A stretch of 9,716 nucleotides of DNA, from positions 1 to 9,716 of the forward strand of contig JAUVKJ010000043.1 in assembly GCA_030592145.1 (NCBI GenBank), written 5' to 3'. The notes under the pieces are model-generated. The model searched no databases and was not told the origin of the DNA. It saw only the letters and a list, made by a program, of their open reading frames with translations. Made by a program: the position numbers and the translations under genes. Every line of letters begins with the position of its first letter. The stretch's first letter is position 1. Positions 1 to 5,635 of this stretch are shown here, in pieces. This DNA comes from Bacteroides sp. GTDB taxonomy: Bacteria; Bacteroidota; Bacteroidia; Bacteroidales; SM23-62.

Positions 1-609
1 TCCGGGTCCGCTCACAAGTACGAGTCCGAATAAAAAAATCCATTTCATCAGCGTTACCGGGTGGTACTTCTTCATCAGGGGTTTGATGATCACCAGGTAA
101 ATGGCATATAAAGTGGCATTGATAACGATCATGGAGTTTCCCAGGGAACTGTTACTGCCGAATTTTGTATCAGCGCTGTATGTTATCAGGAGGATGGCCC
201 CTGTGGCTCCGGCTGCAATACCTATAATCTTATACAGTGTAATGGGTTCCCGCAACAATAATTTTGCAACGACCAGGACCAGGATGGGTGTTGCGGTCAT
301 GATGATGGCTGCATCTATGGGAGTGGTCAAATTAAGGCCGTTCAGGAAAAGCGCCTGGTTGACAGCCACCCCGAATATTGAAGCAGCGACCATACGTAGA
401 AGATCCTTTCGTTCTATCCGCTCCCGTGGCAGAAGCAGGCCGAATATCCAGAACAAAAGGCAAGCGCCCGCAACCCTTGTGAAAACCAGTGCAAACGGGG
501 ATAAATAATCGGGCATGACCTGCTTGGCGATGGCATAATTCACCCCATAGATCAGGTTGGCCCCGATCAGAGCCAAATGTGCCCGTACCTTCAGGTTTGC
601 CGGCTGCAA
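1..609 (-). CDS. DMT-superfamily (EamA) permease, C-terminus beyond window
   Basis: Integral membrane protein of the drug/metabolite transporter superfamily, inner membrane, substrate unknown. The 203 visible codons are open to the window edge. They show the EamA pattern: hydrophobic helices near residues 9-27 (LALIGANLIYGVNYAIAK), 33-51, 66-85 and 90-112, with the TPIDAAIIMTATPILV segment typical of the end of the first EamA repeat. A hydrophobic stretch near 120-138 follows, and the second repeat begins near residue 150. Family members are about 290-300 residues, so roughly a third is missing. No ATG lies between the upstream in-frame TGA and the conserved first helix; the best start is TTG (607-609), giving MQPANLKVRAHLAL. 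That TTG is one base past the purQ stop, so the two are probably co-transcribed and translationally coupled. Family call secure; function unknown. Confidence 0.88.
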   Translation of the reverse strand, partial: MQPANLKVRAHLALIGANLIYGVNYAIAKQVMPDYLSPFALVFTRVAGACLLFWIFGLLLPRERIERKDLLRMVAASIFGVAVNQALFLNGLNLTTPIDAAIIMTATPILVLVVAKLLLREPITLYKIIGIAAGATGAILLITYSADTKFGSNSSLGNSMIVINATLYAIYLVIIKPLMKKYHPVTLMKWIFLFGLVLVSGPG

Positions 610-610
610 T

Positions 611-1303
611 TTAAACCTGGATCATTGAGAGGATGGATTCAAAGATTGCTTTTCCATCGATGTTCCCGAGTTCCATATCGGCGGCCCGTTCAGGGTGGGG
701 CATCATTCCAAATACGTTTTTGCCTTCGTTGCATACCCCGGCAATATTCTCGATGCTGCCATTCGGATTGGCTTCTTCCGAAATAACGCCTTTCTCATCG
801 CAGTACCGGAAGAGTATCTGGTCGTTTAACCTCATCTTTTTTAATGTATCATCGTCTGCGTAATACCTGCCTTCCCCGTGAGCAATGGGGATCTTGTATG
901 CACTGTTCTTATCCAGCAGGGAGGTAAGTACGGTGTTGTCGTTATCGGGTTTGATATATATGTTTTTACAGATAAACTTCTGGTTGCTGTTGTGAAGCAG
1001 TGCACCGGACAGGAGTCCGGCTTCACAAAGGATCTGGAAACCATTGCACGCACCGAATACAAATCCTCCTTCCCGCGCAAAGCGGATCACATTCTCCATT
1101 ATGAGTGAAAACCTTGCGATCGCACCCGAACGAAGGTAATCTCCATAGGAGAAACCTCCCGGCAGAATGATGGCATCAACACCCTGCAGATCCGTATCCT
1201 TATGCCATAATTCCACTACTTCCTGTTCCATGAGATCGCGTAGAGCATAGACCATGTCATGATCGCAATTTGAGCCGGGATATATAATTACTCCGAATTT
1301 CAT
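611..1303 (-). CDS. purQ: Phosphoribosylformylglycinamidine synthase glutaminase subunit PurQ
   Basis: Glutamine amidotransferase subunit of FGAM synthase. It hydrolyses glutamine and channels ammonia to PurL for the fourth step of de novo purine synthesis in the cytoplasm. The 230-residue length matches the stand-alone PurQ family. Class I glutaminase motifs are intact: LPGGFSYGDYLRSGAIAR (47-64), nucleophile Cys86 in FGACNGFQ, AHGEGRYY (141-148) and the His203/Glu205 pair in MMPHPERA. The start at 1301-1303 gives the family-typical N-terminus MKFGVIIYPGSNCD. A perfect tandem duplication places a second ATG 16 bases upstream, but that one reads only three codons. A separate small PurQ implies a PurS/PurL-type complex encoded elsewhere rather than the large fused PurL common in Bacteroides; this is inference, since neither gene is in the window. 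Confidence 0.97.
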   Translation of the reverse strand: MKFGVIIYPGSNCDHDMVYALRDLMEQEVVELWHKDTDLQGVDAIILPGGFSYGDYLRSGAIARFSLIMENVIRFAREGGFVFGACNGFQILCEAGLLSGALLHNSNQKFICKNIYIKPDNDNTVLTSLLDKNSAYKIPIAHGEGRYYADDDTLKKMRLNDQILFRYCDEKGVISEEANPNGSIENIAGVCNEGKNVFGMMPHPERAADMELGNIDGKAIFESILSMIQV

Positions 1304-1327
1304 GTGTTTAAAATTTCATGTGTTTAA
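1296..1327. repeat. Perfect 2 x 16-bp tandem duplication over the purQ start
   Basis: The unit AATTTCATGTGTTTAA occurs at 1296-1311 and again, identically and head to tail, at 1312-1327. Read on the minus strand, each copy carries a leader TTAAACAC followed by ATGAAATT, so the purQ start codon, its immediate leader and its first codons are duplicated. The upstream copy reads ATG AAA TTT TAA, a three-codon ORF (M-K-F-stop) whose stop lies four bases before the true start. Confidence 0.95.
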
Positions 1328-1357
1328 AGATAGATAAAAAAGCTATATTTATATTAG
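1304..1357. promoter_or_regulatory. Divergent AT-rich promoter region, purQ / cheR
   Basis: These 54 bases separate two divergent genes and must hold, or lie within, the promoters of both directions unless transcription starts inside a gene. On the plus strand TATATTTA (1344-1351) differs by one base from the Bacteroidota -7 consensus TAnnTTTG, but it sits only six bases before the cheR ATG and would give a nearly leaderless transcript. On the minus strand TATCTTTA (complement of 1325-1332) matches equally well and would start transcription around the duplicated purQ leader. No good -33 TTG box is seen for either, so the exact promoters are uncertain. Confidence 0.4.
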
Positions 1358-2197
1358 ATGGAAATTGGAAGTCAGGATATCCAGGCATTTATAAATACGG
1401 TCAAGTCACTGTCTGACTATGATTTTACGGATTATTCCGATAAGTCATTGAAGAGGCGCCTGTCGAAGATCCTGCTCGATGGCAACCTGACCACCGGTTC
1501 CCTGCTTGAAAAGATTAAAGAGGATAAAGCATTCCTTGAGAAGATCGTAAAAGATATCACCGTGAATACCACCGAATTGTTCAGGGATCCGGCGATCTGG
1601 CATTCGCTGAGGTATGATATCCTTCCCCTTTACCAGAACCAACCATGCATCAACATATGGCATCCGGGTTGTTCGACCGGACAGGAGGTTTTTTCCATGA
1701 TGATCCTGCTGAATGAAATGGGCTTGCTGCAAAAATCCCGGATCTTTGCCACAGACATTAACGGGGATGTGCTGGATGTGGCACGCGAGGGTGTTTATAA
1801 ATACAGGTTTAACAAGAGTTATCTCGGTAACTTCGATACGGTGATCCGGGGAAATCCCCATGACAGCAATACCTGTTTTGATGTTCCCTATTCCAAATAC
1901 TTCCACGTCGATAAAACAAGGGACAACATCCGGATGAAAAAACTGCTTCTGGAAAAGCCTGTTTATAAGAAACATGATCTCGTGAGGGACCCGAATCCAT
2001 TCGGGCAGATGTACGATCTGATCATCTGCCGGAACGTTATTATATACTTTAATTATGAATTGCAGAACAAAGTATTTAAATTGTTCCTGGATAATTTGAC
2101 CCGGGGAGGCTGCCTGGTCCTTGGGGTTCATGAAACGATACTCGGGCCCTTTGCAACCCGGTTTGAAAAGAAATATCAGGCATATTTTAAAAAATGA
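1358..2197 (+). CDS. cheR: CheR-type protein-glutamate O-methyltransferase
   Basis: SAM-dependent enzyme of the CheR family, which methylates glutamate side chains on receptor coiled coils in the cytoplasm. The 279 residues match the usual size. A helical N-terminal domain (about 1-65) precedes TVNTTELFRDP (68-78, the family's TxxFFRD segment), the SAM-binding motif IWHPGCSTGQEVFSMMIL (100-117), the acidic loop ATDIN (131-135) and the signature DLIICRNVIIYF (220-231). There is no TPR or CheB domain. The start gives MEIGSQDIQAF and follows the AT-rich divergent region. The stop overlaps the next gene's start as ATGA, so the products are probably made together. No MCP, CheA, CheW or CheB gene is visible, so the substrate is unlikely to be a canonical chemoreceptor; the coiled coils of the neighbouring GAF/PAS proteins are possible targets (inference). 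Confidence 0.93.
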   Translation: MEIGSQDIQAFINTVKSLSDYDFTDYSDKSLKRRLSKILLDGNLTTGSLLEKIKEDKAFLEKIVKDITVNTTELFRDPAIWHSLRYDILPLYQNQPCINIWHPGCSTGQEVFSMMILLNEMGLLQKSRIFATDINGDVLDVAREGVYKYRFNKSYLGNFDTVIRGNPHDSNTCFDVPYSKYFHVDKTRDNIRMKKLLLEKPVYKKHDLVRDPNPFGQMYDLIICRNVIIYFNYELQNKVFKLFLDNLTRGGCLVLGVHETILGPFATRFEKKYQAYFKK

Positions 2198-2409
2198 ACC
2201 TTAAAAATATTTCCATACGGTCACGGTTTTTCCTGTTGCTGGTCTGCTCCGTTCCTTTCTGGCTATTTGCCGGATTCTTTGTGTTCAGCCTGATTTCAGA
2301 TCTTTCATGCTATCAGGATACATCTAATAACATCCAGTCCCTTCCCCGGAAGATCTTGAGGCTTGAAAATTCCATACATTCATTTTACATCAGTGACCTT
2401 CCGTCATAA
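2194..2409 (+). CDS. N-terminal fragment of membrane sensor, cut by in-frame TAA
   Basis: This 71-codon frame has a basic N-terminus (MNLKNISIRSR), one strong transmembrane helix at about residues 11-34 (FFLLLVCSVPFWLFAGFFVFSLI), and the beginning of an extracytoplasmic helical region. It ends at TAA 2407-2409. The next long frame (from 2428) continues in exactly the same phase: 234 bases separate the two ATGs, with six sense codons between the stop and the second ATG. Fused, the two would give an 885-residue receptor with two membrane helices flanking a periplasmic domain, about the size of the phosphatase two genes downstream. The ATG overlaps the cheR stop as ATGA. It is best read as the first part of one gene interrupted by a nonsense codon (real mutation or sequence error). 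A genuine single-pass small protein is possible but less likely. Confidence 0.7.
   Translation: MNLKNISIRSRFFLLLVCSVPFWLFAGFFVFSLISDLSCYQDTSNNIQSLPRKILRLENSIHSFYISDLPS
2407..2409 (+). other. In-frame TAA splitting the sensor gene
   Basis: Reading from 2194, codon 72 is TAA. The frame then continues as TCT TTT CAT GAA TCC GGA ATG GCC without further stops to 4851. No base insertion or deletion is needed to join the halves; a single substitution in this triplet (for example from GAA, CAA or AAA) restores a continuous receptor. The residues before it (HSFYISDLPS) and after it (SFHESGMAGG) read like one uninterrupted periplasmic helix. Confidence 0.9.
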
Positions 2410-2427
2410 TCTTTTCATGAATCCGGA

Positions 2428-4851
2428 ATGGCCGGCGGGATCAGCCGGTTCAACAGCACCTGCCTGGATACCTACACCCTCCTGAAGGATCTTAAAAACG
2501 ACCCCATCCTTTCAGGGGAATACATGATCCATCAGAAACTGGATCATATCCTGGAATACCTCAACAGCACGGAAACAACCATGGAAACCATTGCGGAAAA
2601 GTCGCGAGAGCGAGGCTGGCACAGCTACGGCCTCAGTGGCGCCCTCCTCGAACAAATGAAGGAGCTTGATGTTGAGGCTTTCCCGGAACCTGGCCAGCCT
2701 GGCCGGGAACTTCTTTCAGAGCTTCAGATCTACCTTGTTTTTCCGGGTAGCAGCCGCCTGAATTCGCTCCGGAACAGGGTCCATAACCTGGAATCGCTCC
2801 TTCCCGAAATGCTGGCAAACCGGACGGTGCGTAATCCTGATATCAGCTCTTTACCTGTTTTTCTGAATAACCTTCGCAGCCTCCTGCAGCTTGACCTTGA
2901 GCTTGGTATCACACGTTACGAGGGACTTCAGAGCCGGATATTCCGCACCATCAATGTGCTGGTTGAAGAAGCAGATGCACTGGCAGATTTGTTCATCATA
3001 AAACGGGAAGCGAAAACAATAAAGATTAAATGGGGAATCGCCTCCATTATTTTGTTAAGCGCCTTCATTTATGGGACTGTAATGTCATTGTTCAGCAGGT
3101 CCGTCACCCGGAATTTACGCATCCTGAGAGAATCTACCGCAGAGCTTGTCACCGGACTATTCCCGGAGGACATTGATCAGAAAGAAAAAAATGAATTCTC
3201 CGAAATATCCGGCCTGCTGAATAAATTTTCCGGGAGCCTTAAAAACAAGGCCGGTTTTGCATCCGCTCTTGCGGAAGGAAAGGATGCAAAACCACTGGAG
3301 GCTCTGAGTCCCGATGACAGCCTGGCCAATTCCCTGATCCGCCTGGAGAAAAATCTCCAGGCTACCAAAAAGGAGGAAGAAAAACACCAGAAATCAAGAA
3401 AAGAAAGGCAGTGGACCAACGAGGGCATTGCCAAATTCGGCGATATACTCAGGATCCACAATAATGATATCTCGGAGCTTTCTGAGAACGTGATCCAGGA
3501 ACTTGTTAATTACCTGAATGCCAGTGCAGGAGGATTTTTCCTGCTGGATAATTCGGAGGAAAATCCCGAACTTGAACTGATCGCATCCTTTGCCTACAAC
3601 CGCAAAAAATACCTGAAAAAGAAATTCAAGCCTGGAGAGGGCCTGATCGGGACCTGTGCCATCGAGAAGGAAAAGATCTTTCTTTCAGAGATACCGGATC
3701 AGTATATCAACATTGCCTCGGGACTTGGAGAGAGCAAACCCAGGTGTCTTCTGCTTATGCCGCTGCAACTCGAGGATGTGACCCTTGGCGTTATTGAAAT
3801 TGCATCACTCAGGGTTTTGACAAACCATGAAATTGAATTTGTTGAAAATCTTACGGAAAGCATCGCCTCTGCAGTATCGACTGTACAGATGAACATGCGT
3901 ACGGCCCGGCTCCTTGAACAATCACAGGAACAGGCCAGGGAAATGGCAAAGCAGGAAGAGATCATGCGCCAAAGTATGGAGGAACTGCAGACCACACAGG
4001 AAGAATCCGCGAAACGTGAATCCGAGATCTCGGGCATTCTTAACGCGATCCATAATTCATCTCATGTTGCCGAGTTCAATATGGAAGAAGAACTTATAAG
4101 CATTAACGACAAATTCCTCCAGCTTCTTGAATCGCAGCGAACCCGGTTGCTTGGCAAAAAGTACTATGAAATCGTGGGCGCCAGCAGGCGTACCGACTCC
4201 CATAAGCAATTCTGGCAGGAGATCAAAGACGGAAAGACGGTAAGCAGGATCGACAAAGTTGCACTTCTGACCGGCCAGAACATCTGGTTGCGGCAAACCT
4301 TCACTCCCATTCCTGACAAGGACGGGAATCCCTTCAAGGTCCTCAACATCGCGGCAGATATTACAGAGACGGTAGAACAGCAGGAGTCGCTCGAGAAACA
4401 GTCAAACGAGATCACCCGTGCAAATATCGAAATGAAGTCCTTCAGCGATGCGGTCGACAAGGCCCTTATTAAATGTGTTTATTCACCGGCCGGGCAGATC
4501 CTTGAGCTCAATGAGAATTTCGAGCATTTTACGGGATATACTGAGAAAGAAATGCTTGGCAAAAACAACCGGGTTTTCCTGCAGAGGGTGGAAAAAGAGC
4601 AGTTTGACAAGATCTGGGAAGATATTCTTAAGAACAAACCCTACCGCGGCGTGATTCGCCGCACCAAACCGACCGGCGAGGAAGTATGGATCATGTCGAC
4701 TTTCACACCCGTTCTGGATGAGAATGGGAATATATTCAAGGTTTTCTTCCTGGGACAGGATATCACGGAACGAAAGCTTAAATACCAGTTGCTTGAAGAA
4801 GCCAACAGGGAGATAGACAGGCTGCGTAAACAACAGGATGAGCATGGATAA
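2428..4851 (+). CDS. Membrane GAF-PAS-PAS sensor protein without output domain
   Basis: Visible architecture of this 807-residue frame: a helical, probably periplasmic region (1-200), a transmembrane helix at 202-222 (WGIASIILLSAFIYGTVMSLF), a HAMP-like linker (about 222-275), a charged coil (305-330), a GAF domain (345-487, with AYNRKKYLKKKFKPGEGLIG), a Glu/Gln-rich coiled coil (490-535), a PAS domain ending in DITETVEQQ (535-652), a second coil, and a PAS domain ending in GQDITERK (672-783). It ends in another short coil, with no kinase, cyclase, phosphatase or MCP domain. Ligands cannot be told from sequence. From this ATG the protein has a single membrane helix and no N-terminal anchor, which is topologically odd; the missing anchor is in the frame at 2194-2409. 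There is no clear ribosome-binding site before 2428. It overlaps the next gene by 14 bases. Likely a signal input protein for the downstream phosphatase/kinase switch (inference). Confidence 0.85.
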   Translation: MAGGISRFNSTCLDTYTLLKDLKNDPILSGEYMIHQKLDHILEYLNSTETTMETIAEKSRERGWHSYGLSGALLEQMKELDVEAFPEPGQPGRELLSELQIYLVFPGSSRLNSLRNRVHNLESLLPEMLANRTVRNPDISSLPVFLNNLRSLLQLDLELGITRYEGLQSRIFRTINVLVEEADALADLFIIKREAKTIKIKWGIASIILLSAFIYGTVMSLFSRSVTRNLRILRESTAELVTGLFPEDIDQKEKNEFSEISGLLNKFSGSLKNKAGFASALAEGKDAKPLEALSPDDSLANSLIRLEKNLQATKKEEEKHQKSRKERQWTNEGIAKFGDILRIHNNDISELSENVIQELVNYLNASAGGFFLLDNSEENPELELIASFAYNRKKYLKKKFKPGEGLIGTCAIEKEKIFLSEIPDQYINIASGLGESKPRCLLLMPLQLEDVTLGVIEIASLRVLTNHEIEFVENLTESIASAVSTVQMNMRTARLLEQSQEQAREMAKQEEIMRQSMEELQTTQEESAKRESEISGILNAIHNSSHVAEFNMEEELISINDKFLQLLESQRTRLLGKKYYEIVGASRRTDSHKQFWQEIKDGKTVSRIDKVALLTGQNIWLRQTFTPIPDKDGNPFKVLNIAADITETVEQQESLEKQSNEITRANIEMKSFSDAVDKALIKCVYSPAGQILELNENFEHFTGYTEKEMLGKNNRVFLQRVEKEQFDKIWEDILKNKPYRGVIRRTKPTGEEVWIMSTFTPVLDENGNIFKVFFLGQDITERKLKYQLLEEANREIDRLRKQQDEHG

Positions 4852-5635
4852 AAAAGACAGATACAGGACCATTATTATCATTTCATTTATACTTCTGATA
4901 ATTTGTTCTGTCATCCTTTTTGTGGGTCTCTGGAACAAGCTAAGCATGAATCCGGATGTCCGTGTCGGCAACGGCTTGTATTTCCTGGTTTTCGCTATCG
5001 TTATCCTGGCCTCCGCAATATTTATCCTGCACCTGTTGGAAGAGAACCGTGAATCGTTCACCCGGGAACCCGAAACGGCATTCTCTGATGATGCGGCTGA
5101 TACCCCGTCGGAACAATCCGTCGAGCCCTTTGTTGCCCCCTATGATGTGGATATCGATATACTTGCCGATACCATTGTTCCCCATATCGATCTCAGGGAA
5201 TCTATCGGGGACTATGCCGAACGCATCCTGCTTAATCTTGCCAGGCATTTCGAGATCGTCCAGGGCATTATTTTTCTCAAGAATGCCAAAACACAGGAAT
5301 TTGAATCGCTCTGTACTTTTGCCTATACTTCCGGTAAAGATCCTGCTCCCTTTAAGATCGGCGATGGTATTCCCGGACAAGTGGCCAAGAACAAGACTCT
5401 TATGAACCTTACTTCCATCCCTGAAGGATACCTGCAGATCGAGTCCGGCCTCGGAAATGCATCTCCTGACAACCTGCTGATTATTCCCCTTTTGCTGAAC
5501 AAGGAAACCATTGGAATCATTGAGCTGGCCTCCTTTCATACCATCGACAAGGAGACGGAATGGACCTTTCAGAACCTGTCCAAAATCATCGGGAATGCCA
5601 TTATCACCAAAACCAAAACAACCGGGAAAAAATGA
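4838..5635 (+). CDS. Two-helix membrane protein with cytoplasmic GAF domain
   Basis: A 265-residue protein: two hydrophobic helices at about 11-31 and 46-66 separated by a short loop, an acidic low-complexity linker (75-105), and one GAF domain (about 120-257, with GDGIPGQVAKNKTLMNLTSIPEGY and LLIIPLLLNKETIGIIELASF). The GAF is clearly related to those of the genes on either side, especially in the IPxxYxxIxSGLG and IELASF segments, but lacks the AYNRKKY signature (it reads FAYTSGK). There is no catalytic domain, so it may bind a ligand or act as a partner for the flanking sensors. The start lies inside the previous gene (14-base overlap); a second in-frame ATG at 4844 would shorten it by two residues. 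Its TGA overlaps the next ATG as ATGA. Function unknown. Confidence 0.85.
   Translation: MSMDKKDRYRTIIIISFILLIICSVILFVGLWNKLSMNPDVRVGNGLYFLVFAIVILASAIFILHLLEENRESFTREPETAFSDDAADTPSEQSVEPFVAPYDVDIDILADTIVPHIDLRESIGDYAERILLNLARHFEIVQGIIFLKNAKTQEFESLCTFAYTSGKDPAPFKIGDGIPGQVAKNKTLMNLTSIPEGYLQIESGLGNASPDNLLIIPLLLNKETIGIIELASFHTIDKETEWTFQNLSKIIGNAIITKTKTTGKK

Noticed and set aside
101..508. Plus-strand frame of 135 codons over the permease
   Set aside because: Arginine- and alanine-rich shadow of the minus-strand EamA gene, which has clear membrane helices in its own frame.
3300..3420. Possible histidine kinase or MCP signalling domain in the large sensor
   Set aside because: The coil is lysine/glutamate-rich with no H-box, no N/G boxes and no MCP hairpin tip; the frame ends after the second PAS domain.
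4483..5539. Minus-strand open frames of 192 and 199 codons opposite the sensor and GAF genes
   Set aside because: They overlap strongly supported plus-strand genes, show no family motifs, and no promoter or leader is seen for them.
5560..5631. Longer start for the phosphatase at ATG 5560 (24 extra residues)
   Set aside because: The extra residues are polar, lie wholly inside the preceding GAF gene in another frame, and ATG 5632 has the ATGA overlap and leads directly into the membrane helix.
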